Made by a program: the position numbers and the translations under genes. Source: Trachythela sp. YZ-2020 (Eukaryota > Cnidaria > Anthozoa > Malacalcyonacea > Clavulariidae). From it: a stretch of DNA of 64,000 bases. This document shows, one piece after another, positions 1 through 10,855 of the stretch; the first letter of the stretch is position 1; each line of letters begins with the position of its first letter. The stretch covers positions 6,199,501 through 6,263,500 of the forward strand of contig JADLSH010000220.1 of NCBI GenBank assembly GCA_016169945.1. The letters run 5' to 3'. The notes beneath the pieces were generated by a model. It had not been told where the DNA came from. It saw only the letters and a list, made by a program, of their open reading frames with translations, and did not search any database.

Positions 1-134
1 AACGTACAAAACCTTGAACCGTCCATGGCATCGCGGCGGACGACTTTGGATTCCACTGTGTTTTCACATACCCGGGTGTAAATATCCGAGCGGAATTAGT
101 ACCCTCGCACGGCGCTTCGCGCCGGCTCGGGGAT
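1..134 (-). repeat. End of repeat family E1 (reverse copy, cut by window edge)
   Basis: This stretch is the reverse complement of the left end of the element at 16,362 and is also found at 55,151. It includes the GC-rich inner palindrome GGCGCGAAGCGCC. The family end (ATCCCCGAGCC on the other strand) lies near 134. The rest of this copy is outside the window. No coding potential. Confidence 0.75.
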
Positions 135-581
135 AATTTTACGGGGCACTTTCAGGGTAAGAAAATCATAGTGCCGCCATCACGCCAGCATTGTGTTAAC
201 TAGATATAAGTTCAAGAACTATTTAAACATTAAGCAGAAAAAAGTTTTAAACGTTTACTAAAGACAAAAAAGAATTAGAAATTATTTGTACAATTTATGA
301 ACTGATATAATTTGGCACAATTGCCTGAACAAAGCTAGTTTCATTTCATAATGAAAACAAACATTCACTTCGCCATTGACATTGTTTATAATTATATTTG
401 AAAGACTCTCCCACTACATATATTGTTTTCTCGTGTTTTTGGAATGGATTCTAACTCATTTGGCTTCGATAACTTTTTCTTCGTTTAATTTCTCAGCCAT
501 GCATTTTCACCGGCAGCCGGCTAAAAACGACTGGCGACAGACGTAAACCATGGTTTTCTGTCGCTCATTAACGAGATCCCT
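135..581. other. AT-rich spacer, nothing recognised
   Basis: No reading frame, inverted repeat or known repeat was seen here. It separates the E1 fragment from the foldback MITE. Confidence 0.5.
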
Positions 582-1175
582 TCCACACTAATCCGTTTTC
601 GTTGGAAAACGCATCGTTTTGTATGCCTTTTCACCGATCGTGCACACTAATTCGATGGAAAACGGATACTTTCATCCATCAAAACGAAGCTTTTCGAAAA
701 CGGCTTTGAAAGTGGAGACTTTTTAAAACGGAGGCGTTTTGGATTAGTGTGGACGGGCAGAAACGAAGGTTTTCAAAAACGCTTGCTTGAGTTCGTGTTG
801 TTTGCTGTGATTTTTGCTGAATTGCTTGTCTCGAACGTCATGGATATATTAATCTGCAAGCAATATCTTAAAAAGGCAACATAATGCTCTACACTGGCCT
901 GGATTATTTTTAATCTATCTCTTACATTGCAAAGTAAATACAAGCCATATTATGAGCGGTGATGACGAACAATACCTAAGGATTTTCCTCTTTCTCTCTA
1001 GACATTTTCCTTGTCTTCCTGTAAGATATTTTCCATAATGAAAACGTATGTCCACTAGACGTGCTAGTGTAGACGGTCGAAAATCGATCTGAAAACGTTA
1101 GTTTGGACGCGGATATTTTTTATGCGATTTCGAAATATCAAAAACAGAGGGATTCGGAAACGGATTAGTGTGGAC
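582..1175. repeat. Foldback MITE with TCCACACTAATCCG ends
   Basis: The left end reads TCCACACTAATCCGTTTTCG. The right end carries the inverse (CGGATTAGTGTGGA). The same motif recurs inside in both orientations near 645 and 741, so the interior is built from degenerate copies of the end. No reading frame is present. A target-site duplication is not clear. Class II non-autonomous element, superfamily unassigned. Confidence 0.65.
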
Positions 1176-1362
1176 GTAACCTCAAATTCAGCGGGCTAAA
1201 ATGTATATATTTTAATAGCCCGCTGTTTTATTCATTTTATCCCGCAAAATAGGCCACAACGCCCGCTAAAATTATAATAATCGCTGTTCGTAGTTTGTTT
1301 CATGTAGTTTTTATTCTTACATGTTTTTGTGTTAACTATAAGCTCCAGACTTATATACGTCG

Positions 1363-2334
1363 CGTACCTTAGCTCGGCGTTTGATACAGTTGACCACGGA
1401 TCATGTTGTAAAGATTAAGAAAGAGGCTTGGAATGGATCGTGCTACCCTCGATTGGATACGTTCGTATCTTTCTGATAGATCACAACGCGTATCTGTAAA
1501 TGGATCTGTCTCAGATAAATTTGTGTTGGATTGCGGCTTCCCACAAGGCTCGTGTTTGGGCCCTTTATTATTTGCAATATAAGTTAGCAAGCTGTTTGAT
1601 GTTATTGAGAGCCACTACTTAGCTGATGCCCAACTAAGTCAACTATATGTATCTTTCAACCTATTAAGGATATTTGTCAAACTGATGCGATTATGGCTAT
1701 CGAACGATGTATTGAGGACGTTAGACAATGGATGAGACAGGACAAACTCTTAATGAATGATGGTAAGACATAGTCTATTATTATTGGCACCAAGCAACAA
1801 CTTGCGAAGGTCAACATTGATAATATAACCATTGGTGAATCTGATATCGCCCCAAAGTCAACTGTGAAAAATCTTGGGGTGTGATTCGACTCCTATTTGT
1901 CCATGAGCACGCATATTACGAAGATTAGGTCCGCAGCATTCTATTACTTGTACAATAGTAGGCGTATTATGAAGTATCTTTCTAGGGAATGATGGGAATC
2001 TACTGAGAAACTGGTATTTCCTGTCCTTTGGACTACTGTGACAGTCTACTATATGGATGACCTGATCACCACTTAAACAAGTAACACAGAGTTCAACTGA
2101 AATGCTGCAGCTAGACTGCACTGGCTGCCAATGGACTCCACTGGCTGCCAGTGGAATATCGAATTAATTTTAAGATACTGGTTCTTAACTTTTAAAGCAT
2201 TTGATGGTTTAGCTCCTATATACATTCAGGAACTCATAAGTATTAGACAGTGCAATAAATACAACCTTCGATCTAATAGTAATGGCTTGATATTGATGCC
2301 ACCTAGTTGTAAAACTTTGTCTACTCTCGGCGAC
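1363..2334 (+). pseudogene. Non-LTR retrotransposon reverse transcriptase remnant
   Basis: Read across several frames, the plus strand gives a recognisable LINE-type reverse transcriptase. The fingers motif SAFDTVDH lies near 1,371, the palm block GFPQGSCLGPLLF near 1,535-1,580, and a degraded YADD box near 1,620 reads LADAQ. The thumb-like tail includes the block LTFKAFDGLAPIYIQ (about 2,187-2,231). Frame changes and stop codons are spread throughout, so it is not translatable. The 5' part (endonuclease) is absent. The 3' end is cut at 2,335 by a foldback MITE. The motifs suit the CR1/L2/jockey group, but the clade cannot be fixed. Certain as a relic, less certain as to clade. Confidence 0.8.
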
Positions 2335-2780
2335 GCGAATTTTTTTTCCGTAAGCAATCGAAAACATCCCAAGCAAACGAAAGCATCTGGCCTGCATAAT
2401 TAATAAGTCATTGTTACGACCCGCGAACAGGCTGGTAGGAATTAATACGCAACTACATATTACTTTCATTTCTTGTAGTAAGTTAATTTAAATAGTATTT
2501 TTTGCCGTTCTATTCAGCGAGCTTGCCTGTGGCGTAGCGTGTTAGGGCGTGCGTTAATTTTCTCTCGATAATTTTGACTTTCTAAGACTGGTTAGGGTTA
2601 GGAAAGGGTTAATATTGGGGTTGGGGTTTGTTTATATTTATAAACACTTTAAATTTGTAGTACAAATCATTCCGGATTGAAAGCCTGTTCGCGGGTCGCA
2701 ACAATGACGTATTAATTATGTAGGCGGGGTGCTTTCGTTTGCTTGGGATGTTTTCGATTGCTTACGGAAAAAAAATTCGC
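2335..2780. repeat. Foldback MITE, about 100-bp inverted arms
   Basis: Positions 2,335-2,436 and 2,680-2,780 are inverted copies of about 100 bp, sharing GCGAATTTTTTTCCGTAAGC and ACCCGCGAACAGGCT. The centre has a short telomere-like GGTTAGGG run near 2,589. It separates the reverse transcriptase relic from the leftmost Polinton coding fragment and supplies the last residues of a spurious chimeric frame. Confidence 0.75.
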
Positions 2781-2937
2781 GGCGGCGGCGCTTATAATTA
2801 TCATAAATAAACCACGCTACAGCTAGAGCCAATAGCCATAAGTTGTTGGCGAGAAAAGCGAGACCTTTTGCTCCATATTTTAACAGTGTACTTAGGATAG
2901 TGCCAATCGTTGATAGTATTGGCCCCAAATAAGGACC
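2781..2937 (-). pseudogene. Fragment of a Polinton membrane protein (hydrophobic C-terminus)
   Basis: The frame encodes two hydrophobic stretches (around LSTIGTILSTLLKYG and LWLLALAVAWFIYD) followed by a basic tail KRRRR. It has no credible ATG. Its 3' end runs into the MITE at 2,780. It lies downstream of the coiled-coil membrane protein at 4,087-5,418 in the same direction, so it may be that protein's displaced C-terminus. Function unknown; probably virion or assembly associated by position. Confidence 0.45.
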
Positions 2938-2939
2938 AA

Positions 2940-4086
2940 GTGTAGCGGTGATCTTTTTAAATATTCAATTTATGCAACGCTAAAAATTGCGGTTAATGAA
3001 GTAATATGTTCAAGAAGATTACATTTGCCCTAAGGCCTTGCCAGTCTGTCAGCACAATTAGTGCATGCGCCAACAATTATAGCTCAGGGAAAACTCAAGT
3101 ACCTTGTTAGAACAAGGCGTTTATTCTCGTGTCCTGTTAATAAATATATAATATGATAAGAACTTGGACTTTGGAAACTTAGCACGTGAACAACTGGTGC
3201 AAACTTGGGTCTAACCAATCAAAAAGCTCTCCCAAAGATAGCTGTCACCATCATGCATACAATGGCCCTCTTTGTACTAAAGGCATTTGGGTACAGTATA
3301 TGCGTGTGCTGCTCATTCGAAAGATTTCCTTCAGTGTGTAAACAGTGCTAGTGAATTTTTTTCAAAGTTTGTTTCAAGGTATCAAACCTTGTACCACAAA
3401 AAAACCCACCCATCTCCCCATAGGCAGAGCCGAGTACTGATCTATCAATTAAATTTACATGCTCCAATATATTCCAAGATTATCTATATGTAACTTGTAA
3501 ATTTGTAACTAAATTGTTCAAAGAATTGAATTAAATAAATAATGGCAGGGAAGGGCTGTCCTTTGGGACAACATTTCGCCACGTGAAGTGCATTTTACAG
3601 GTCATTCAGGTCGAAAATGCGACCTAATTACCTGACCTAGAGACTCGATGGGTCAGTCATACATAGTTGAGTACGCTGCACCAATGGTTGGTCACCAAGT
3701 CCAACTAGGACTCAATTTCAACGAGCTGACTGACCTGAACGGGGGGCCGCCGTCCCCCCCCCGTTATCTAGAGGCCCACCGTCTCCTCTAGAATAACCTA
3801 CAGTTTTTGCATGCTCTGTCAGGTCTTGAGTGCCCTTACTGTCTCAGTATAACTAATGGTGGTCTCTAGACCATCCGGTCTCAACTCGCTGAACAACATG
3901 CCAGAGCTGGCTCAACCCTCTGCCATCTAGAGGACCTCAGTCTCCTCTAGGTAAAAAACGTAGGTTCGCTAGAGCCTCTAGACTATTCGAGCACTTCCTT
4001 GCCCAAAATATATGCCACAAAATGCGTCTGTTGTGTGTGTTGTCTTGCTGGATTTCTCAAAGTACGTTACGATATATTTCAACATA
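2940..4086. other. Non-coding spacer with a CTAG-rich GC block
   Basis: No supported gene. The block at about 3,600-3,990 is more GC-rich than its surroundings. It contains an unusual cluster of CTAG sites (TCTAGAGG, CCTCTAGA, CTCTAGGT) and repeated ACCTGAC/GTCAGGT-like words, ending in an 8-10 base C run near 3,755. The rest is AT-rich without structure I can name. Confidence 0.4.
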
Positions 4087-5418
4087 TTAAACTTCATTAA
4101 ACACGATAGAAACAGCTTTGGCTAATTTACCAACCGCCGAGGCTCCTTTGTAAACTGCCGTGCGTCCACTGACTATAATACTAGTTATAATCCCACCAAT
4201 ACTAAAGGCAACAGCGGATAGCCCAACTGTGAGCTCTTTGTTATTCTTAAGCAATTCCTTAAACCTTTCATACCTGCTGATATCCTCTTCTTGTTGCGCG
4301 CGAACCTCCTCCACTTGCTTTTGCTCTATTGTTCTATCCCTTGCATTTCGTAGCCCAATAACTCTTTCCTCTAATAGTATAAAATCCTCTGTACTAATAT
4401 CCAGATCATCCATTTGTTCAATTACTTCATTAATTGTGTTATTAAAGTGGTCTGCCTGGATCTGTAAGGACCCGTTGGGACCAATTCTTGATTCGGGGTC
4501 CATACTACTTGACGGGTTTAGCACACCCTCAAGCTCTCTGTTTTCCTGTGACGTTAGTTCTAGTATGTTTTGGTATTCCCTGTGTCTCTCAATTCTTTGA
4601 AACTCCTCTCCGGAGCTCCCGGGACTCCCGGGGGTCTCCTGGACTTCCCCCGGGATTTTACTTACTATATCTCTGAACTGTTCTAACGCTAACTTAACGG
4701 ACGGTTCTTTACTTTTATTAATGACTAAGTTTCCTTTGGAACTTGAAATGAAGATTGGGGCTGGTTCGCTTAGGTTACCGTCACTATCTATCGCCTTGAA
4801 AGATATAGACCCCCGGGAGTCATCTGTGGCATATGTTCGATGGACTATGTCTCTCGACACAGTGTCCTTACCTATTACCTTTCCACCTTTCATTTGTCTG
4901 AGCTTCTTATTTATTTGCCATACGCGCTTCATTTGGTCGGTCACCACTATTCTTTCATGTTCATCCGTATCTAAAGTAATTCTACCATCCCTTAATGCAG
5001 CCAAGCGTTCACTTATGTCATATGTATCTATCGCTAAATTATAGTTTTCATCAGTCACATCTCCTTAGTCATCCGCTTTCTTTATGAACGTTACCTTTGA
5101 CGTACTTACCTTACCATTTATTGTTACGTTACTGTTGTCACTAGGGTCGTCTATAAATAATGAACCTGGGTCGTCTATAAATGACGTACTTCCCTCAGGA
5201 TCGTCTATAAATAATGAACCTACTTCCGGGTTCTTAAGCTGTCGAAACCGATCCACTGCTTTCATTCTACCATGGATATCTACATGTGATTCTGGTTTTT
5301 CCACTAAAAGATTTCTTAGTCGACCATATATTGCGTCCAACTGTTCATAACTCATATCGTTATATTCTGGATACTTTTCGAGCTCTCTCATTTCAATGTC
5401 TTCGAACTCTCCATCCAT
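4087..5418 (-). pseudogene. Polinton coiled-coil protein with C-terminal membrane segments, in-frame stop
   Basis: Two adjacent frames (5,418-5,068 and 5,058-4,087) are in the same phase and separated only by a TAA at 5,065-5,067. The second has no ATG at its beginning, so one protein of about 443 residues with a nonsense mutation is the simpler reading. The N-terminal part is acidic and carries a short repeat of the type SLFIDDP (three copies). The middle has long charged helices likely to form a coiled coil. Near the C-terminus is a hydrophobic helix (LSAVAFSIGGIITSIIVSG). The ATG at 5,418 lies 3 nt after the integrase stop, suggesting compact co-transcription. No enzymatic motif. A structural or virion membrane role is inference only. 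Confidence 0.6.
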
Positions 5419-5421
5419 CTA

Positions 5422-6460
5422 CTATTCGACGATATTACTTTCTGGAATCCAACTATTGTGTTTATTATCATAACCTAACCACTTCACCAGAATCATTTTC
5501 TTTCCATTGAGTGTTTTCCTTTTTAGTATTTTCTCAACTTTATATACATCGTCTCGCTTATTACTGACAGCTGATAACTCCTGCTCATAAAATTTACAAA
5601 TAATTGGCTCACCGGAAAGATCAACAATCTCATAAACATTTGGATCACCACGAATAACCTTTAAACAATTCCTCCGTTAAGTTAGCCTCATAGCCTTTAG
5701 TAAAGGTGGACTAATAACTAGATACTCTAACAGTATCATCAACCTTAAACTTATTTAGCGGTAGGTCTCCATATATATGACCATAAAGTGTTGTCCAAAC
5801 TTGACCTTCGTTATCCAGATTAACATCTTTCGGCTTCATTAAAATGCTTGTATGCTTTGTACTATTATAGTTATCCACTAGTTGCTCTAACACATCAATC
5901 CATTTGTAGGTGCCACTATTGTAGAAGTACTTCCACATAGCGGTCTTAAGTGTTCTGTTAAATCACTAAACAATAGCAGCCTTCTTTTCGGATAAAGTAG
6001 AGAAATACCTCACACCGCGCTTCTCTAACTTAGGGTACCGGTTCTCTAACTGAGCTAACTTAGGGTACCGGTCACCGAAGTGATCCTTAGACTTAGATAA
6101 TACCTTATCCACCGCCTTAGTCATGTTACTAGTGTCCTTTCTGTAAACCGGAATGGCAAAGGCATATCTGCTAAGAATCTCTATGACTGTTAACATCCAG
6201 TAAAGATCCTTTGTTCTTACCCTTGTATTTACCCATATCAACAAGGTCCATCTGTATTTGCTCGCCAAGGTAGTCAGCGCGTGTTTGTCTAAACTTATGT
6301 CTTCTAACAATTGGTTTATATCTTGTGTAGGTGTCTTGCGACTTTAACCACTCTTTTACTTGTTTCCTACTTACTTGTAAACCATCCTCCAACGCTCTCC
6401 GGAATATCCAGTTTTAGGGTTATGATAAAGGTCCCTCAATCCCTGCTCCAACTCTAGTTC
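5422..6460 (-). pseudogene. Polinton integrase (rve) with C-terminal chromodomain, inactivated
   Basis: The N-terminal part includes a zinc-less HTH-like region and the first core acidic block (QMDLVDMGKY), followed by a frameshift near 6,230. The core continues with TVIEILSRYAFAIPVYRKD. The segment that should hold the second catalytic Asp is replaced by a local repeat (RYPKL twice, plus-strand repeat at about 6,025-6,075). The position of the catalytic Glu is TAG followed directly by TGA (near 5,960). After these stops the frame is open again with WKYFYNSGTYKWIDVLEQLV. A chromodomain-type tail ends at the stop at 5,422 (motifs VEKILKRK, VKWLGY). In the family this enzyme inserts element DNA into chromosomes. 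This copy cannot. Confidence 0.85.
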
Positions 6461-6557
6461 CATAAGTATAGTTCTAGTAAGATATTTCCTATATCAACAG
6501 GATTATCGTTCTGATCAGTGACATTGAATACTAATTGATTAATAACACCATCCCTAC
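6440..6557 (-). pseudogene. Displaced C-terminus of capsid-like paralogue 2
   Basis: This frame ends with the block VTDQNDNPVDIGNILLELYL. It is closely parallel to the end of the neighbouring paralogue (VTDQDDQPRDIGRIIIEAYL at 11,420). It is the missing 3' part of the gene at 10,856-11,415, cut off by the 4.3-kb split-repeat element. It stops immediately before the integrase. Confidence 0.7.
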
Positions 6558-6728
6558 ACTATTCATAATGCTCATAATGATATGCAAAGATCAATTAAGT
6601 GATAATACACGGTTGAATGATGATATATGCAAGGAAACACGTAGACGGGATAGCGAGGAGCTATAAAATGCGAAATCAGACCAGAAACTCCCTTCTTGCT
6701 CAGTTAGACCGGTCGGACGTGTTCTGAG
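6558..6728 (+). repeat. Split direct repeat A1
   Basis: This 171-bp sequence runs from ACTATTCATAATG to GGACGTGTTCTGAG and is almost identical to A2 at 10,536. It marks the left edge of the retroelement. Confidence 0.8.
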
Positions 6729-6800
6729 AGCTTTTTTTTTTGGTCGCCTTCGTTCGACCCAGCGAATATTACATAGTATTTCCACAGTATCAAGTAGATT

Positions 6801-9650
6801 ATGGCTGATAACGATCCGCCCGACAGAACCACAGCCAGCACCGCAGCTCGATGCTGAGGCTCAACACGCGCCAGCTCCGGCTGCTGAACCACAAAATCCA
6901 GATCAAGCAGTCGCTCCACAAGGAGAACTTGAGGTAATATGTTTTATGATATGCGTGATATACATATTTCCCTTAATTGTTTTGCTGTGCCATATGTTCA
7001 ACTGTTTTATTCTGCTTCTGTCGATTATTGCTTTACGGGTATTTCCGTGTGAGTTGCACATTTTAGACTGTTTCCCTCATGTGCTTCGAGATCAGATAAC
7101 TCTGTCGCCGCCTTGTTTTATTCTCGTACTATTGTCTACTCTCGTACAATGAATCTCCTTATGATTTAATGATCTGGCCATGCTTTTATTAGTTCCGTCG
7201 TATTGCTATTGTACGGTTTACATGGGTCGAGACAGCTATCGACAATGAGGCGAGGGGCCCAAGTGAGTCTTTGCCATATATTTATAGTCGATTGCGATTC
7301 ACCAGGTATTTATGGTAAGGGTAATGGTATTACACATTTAACTTGCAATGACGCTAAATTACAATGTGTTTACAATGCAAGGATAAGAGATACAACGTTT
7401 TACTATTTATTTACAACATCCATATAAAAAACCTATGCATAACTATCTGTCCATGACTAACTATTAATTCTTAAAATGTTGTATAAGAAATATCCTAACT
7501 AACTAATTTGGCGTTATATAAATCTATAGAATGGACCAAAGGACTTTGTTTAAAACGTTCAGTTTTACAAAAGAAGTTGTATAATCTTTGGCTAATTAGT
7601 TCTTGTTTCTTTATTGTTGGGTAGCCTTTTTACTATGTTTTCAGTCGAAGAGATGTCATTAATAATATTACAGGGCATGAGCTACTTCAATAAATATACA
7701 GTGGGTGAGACTTCACCAAATATTACAGTGTGTGAGATTTTCACCAAATATTACAGTGGGTGAGACTTCACCAAATATTACAGTGGGTGAGACTTCACCA
7801 AATATTACAGTGGGTGAGATTTCACCAAATATTACAGTGGGTGAGACTTCACCAAATATTACAGTGGGTGAGACTTCACCAAATATTACAGTGGGTGAGA
7901 TTTCACCAAATATTACAGTGGGTGCGATTTCACCAAATACTACAGTGGGTGAGACTTCACCAAATATTACAGTGGGTGAGATTTCACCAAATGTTACAGT
8001 GCGTGAGACTTCACCAAATACTACAGTGGGTGAGACTTCACCAAATATTACAGTGGGTGAGATTTCACCAAATGTTACAGTGCGTGAGACTTCACCAAAT
8101 ATTACAGTGGGTGAGACTTCACCAAATATTACAGTGGGTGAGATTTCACCAAATATTACAGTGGGTGAGACTTCACCAAGTACTACAGTGGGTGAGACTT
8201 CACCAAATATTACAGTGGGTGAGACTTCACCAAATATTACAGTGGGTGAGATTTCACCAAATACTACAGTGGGTGAGATTTCACCAAATACTACAGTGGG
8301 TGAGACTTCACCAAATATTACAGTGGGTGAGATTTCACCAAATGTTACAGTGGGTGAGACTTCACCAAATATTACAGTGGGTGAGACTTCACCAAATATT
8401 ACAGTGGGTGAGATTTCACCAAATATTACAGTGGGTGAGACTTCACCAAATATTACAGTGGGCGAGACTTCACCAAATATTTCAGTGGGTGAGACTTCAC
8501 CAAATATTACAGTGGGTGAGATTTCACCAAATATTACAGTGGGTGAGACTTCACCAAATATTACAGTGGGTGAGACTTCACCAAATATTACAGTGGGTGA
8601 GATTTCACCAAATATTACAGTGGGTGAGACTTCACCAAATACTACAGTGGGTGAGACTTCACCAAATATTACAGTGGGTGAGACTTCACCAAATATTACA
8701 GTGGGTGAGACTTCACCAAATATTACAGTGGGTGAGACCTCACCAAAATATTACAGTAGGTGAGACTTCACCAAATATTACAGTGGGTGAGACTTCACCA
8801 AATATGACAATGGGTGAGATTTCACCAAGGATTTACAGTGGGTGAGACCTCTCCAAATATGACAGTGGGTGAGATGTCACCAAATATTACAGTGGGTGAG
8901 ACTTCACCAAATATTACAGACGGTGAGATTTCACCAAATATTATAGTGGTTGAGATTTAACCAAGCTTGTACAGTGGGTGAGACTGCACCATGTATTGCA
9001 GTGGATGAGATTTTACTAGTGTGAAGAGTGGGTGGGGCCTCGGTATACGAGCTTATGCATGTGATGTGCCAGGGGCGATTTCATTTGCCGTGATAATTAT
9101 TATGACTGCTTATTTCGTTTTGTTTCTTTTGGGTTGTCTCGATAATAGAAGTTGAAGGAAGACTTGGAGAAGCTGAGAAAAACTGTTGAGGAATGCTCAC
9201 AACTATCTGTGGCGTCGGTATTGAAGAAAGCTTTGGACTACGCGACCCGCCCTACAACTGAGTTTAACAAGTATGAAGCCCTTGATATATTTGAAACCCT
9301 ACAAAATATAGCTCGAGATAAGTCTCATGATCAACGCGAATATTATCGTTTGGCTTACCACACGGCGCGTAGTAAGATCGATCTTCCTAAAGAGCATTTT
9401 CGTTCGCTACTTCTTCAACTTTTGGGAGATAAGGATCACCAAAAGGTATTCGAAGCGGTGGCGAAGGTTGAAAAATCTATGAGCAAGTTGTCATCACCGC
9501 GCGTGTCCTCAACCTTATTCTCCTCCATCAGCGTATGGTGGTAGGTCACGGAGGGATATTGGACCTCTCCGATGCTATTCCTGCAATAGATTGGACATAT
9601 TGCGGCGAAATGTCTCTTCAGACGGCCAAGAGTTGATTCTCCGTCCACCT
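6801..9650 (+). pseudogene. Gag-like gene of the split-repeat element, two exons, frameshifted
   Basis: Exon 1 (6,801-6,933) starts ATGGCTGATAAC and encodes an acidic Pro/Ala/Gln-rich leader. It needs one frame change near 6,825, and ends at a donor GAG|GTAATA. Exon 2 begins near 9,149 after AATAG and encodes a helical domain (KLRKTVEECSQLS to VAKVEKSMSK), then shifts frame near 9,495 to a Tyr/Arg/Ser-rich tail with a single CYSC knuckle. The layout (Pro-rich leader, helical domain, basic tail with cysteines) suits a retroelement nucleocapsid. The roughly 2.2-kb intron is largely the 27-bp minisatellite. Not a functional gene in this copy. Confidence 0.5.
7690..9011. repeat. 27-bp minisatellite with higher-order T-T-I structure (about 49 units)
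   Basis: The unit is CACCAAATATTACAGTGGGT plus GAGACTT or GAGATTT (27 bp). Because 27 is divisible by three, two frames stay open for more than 350 codons (SPNITVGET-type repeat), but this is an artefact of the period. Variants GAGACT and GAGATT commonly follow a three-unit order (T,T,I), giving an approximately 81-bp higher-order repeat. Units degrade towards the right end. It lies in the intron of the gag-like gene. Confidence 0.95.
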
Positions 9651-10124
9651 CGACGTATAATAATACAGAGAGCAAACAAAATGAATAGTTTAACGACACT
9701 AATATGATAATTATGTGGTGATTGAAGGGGTATAATTAATGTTTTACGCCTTTCCATTATTTACAGTTGGGTATTGGTTCTTAATTTATTGTAATAATTT
9801 AATTTTACTGCGACCTCGTTGGGGTGTCTGTGTGAAATATTTATTTTCTGGACTATTTAGTTGACTGTTTTCCTCGTTTACCATTGCAAGGCTACCAAAT
9901 GGTTATGGTAATATGTAGTTTAGCTAGTATTCATTTGTGATTTTAATAAATCCATGTTGAATCTTACGTGTGTGAATTTCTCTTCCAATCATATGCGAGT
10001 TGCGGCTTTGAAAACGGGGTATCTAAACCAAACCCTCCCGGTCATACTGGGTCAAGGCTGTCTTGTTTCTGTTGATTGGTAGGGGGTTTCCCCTCTTCTT
10101 TACACTGGTTTTATCGTTTTGCAG

Positions 10125-10290
10125 GCTACATGTTGGCCATGGGAGCAAAACGTTTCATTGGATGATTATATTGCTACGCAACAACCAATTGAGGACATAC
10201 GTTGGGTTGACAGGAGGGGGGTCCCTGCTGATCGGCAGAGGGGGGACAGCGAATGGCCATCTGTTAAATATGGTGTGTGAGTTCCCCCCA
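10125..10290 (+). pseudogene. Possible third exon of the split-repeat element
   Basis: A pyrimidine tract followed by TTTTGCAG precedes an open stretch encoding WPWEQNVSLDDYIATQQPIE and ending in a stop after KYGV. It has coding-like character and lies 0.5 kb after the gag-like exon. No family is recognised. It could equally be chance. Confidence 0.3.
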
Positions 10291-10468
10291 TCGAACTTGA
10301 ATAAACGCTCTCGTAATCCAGTCGAATAACGGATTGCTACCGGATTTCTTTGAGGGGAACTCAGTTTTGGGGTATAAGGTTTGGGATGTTTATTGGGTTT
10401 GGTGGATAGATTGTTTAGGTGATTGATTATGATTTATTGTGCGTGGCAGAGCAGATAGGCGTAAGGGG

Positions 10469-10539
10469 CGCTGACCTACATTTGTTCCATACCTTAATTT
10501 AGCTGAGCAGGAATAAGAGTATTATGGAATAGGTTACTA
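10469..10539 (+). repeat. Split direct repeat B1
   Basis: This 71-bp sequence from CGCTGACCTACATTTG to GGTTACTA is identical in order to B2 at 10,785 and abuts A2. Confidence 0.8.
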
Positions 10540-10706
10540 TTCATAATGCTCATAATGATATGCAAAGATAAATTAAGTGATAATACACGGTTGAATGATG
10601 ATATATACAAAGAAACACGTAGACGGGATAGCGAGGAGCTATAAAATGCGAAATCAGACCAGAAACTCCCTTCTTGCTCAGTTAGACCGGTCGGACGTGT
10701 TCTGAG
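10536..10706 (+). repeat. Split direct repeat A2
   Basis: Second copy of A1 with only a few substitutions. It begins directly at the end of B1, forming the B1-A2 junction expected of a circular-intermediate element. Confidence 0.8.
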
Positions 10707-10784
10707 GAAAGCGGCCCACCCGTTGGCCTATCCTCTAATATTCGCATGGGTCGTACTCAGGCGCCCATGCTCCAGCTTAGAACA

Positions 10785-10855
10785 CGCTGACCTACATTTG
10801 TTCCATACCTTAATTTAGCTGAGCAGGAATAAGAGTATTATGGAATAGGTTACTA
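10785..10855 (+). repeat. Split direct repeat B2
   Basis: Second copy of B1. Its end (GGTTACTA) is the right boundary of the retroelement. Polinton coding sequence resumes immediately after it. Confidence 0.8.

Noticed and set aside
2716..2928. Complete 70-residue membrane protein
   Set aside because: Its last 22 residues come from a MITE and its start is not ATG; kept only as a fragment.
2990..4090. Insertion in the coiled-coil gene bounded by AATGAAGT words
   Set aside because: The two words are inverted, not direct, so they do not support a target duplication.
7705..8845. Two long overlapping frames (SPNITVGET and MRLHQILQW repeats)
   Set aside because: Open only because the minisatellite period of 27 is a multiple of three; the array lies in an intron and both frames are equally open.
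7690..9011. CRISPR array
   Set aside because: Units are contiguous 27-bp tandem repeats without unique spacers, in eukaryotic DNA.
6558..10706. Ordinary LTR retrotransposon with 170-bp LTRs
   Set aside because: The B repeats around A2 and the lack of a target duplication fit split direct repeats better.
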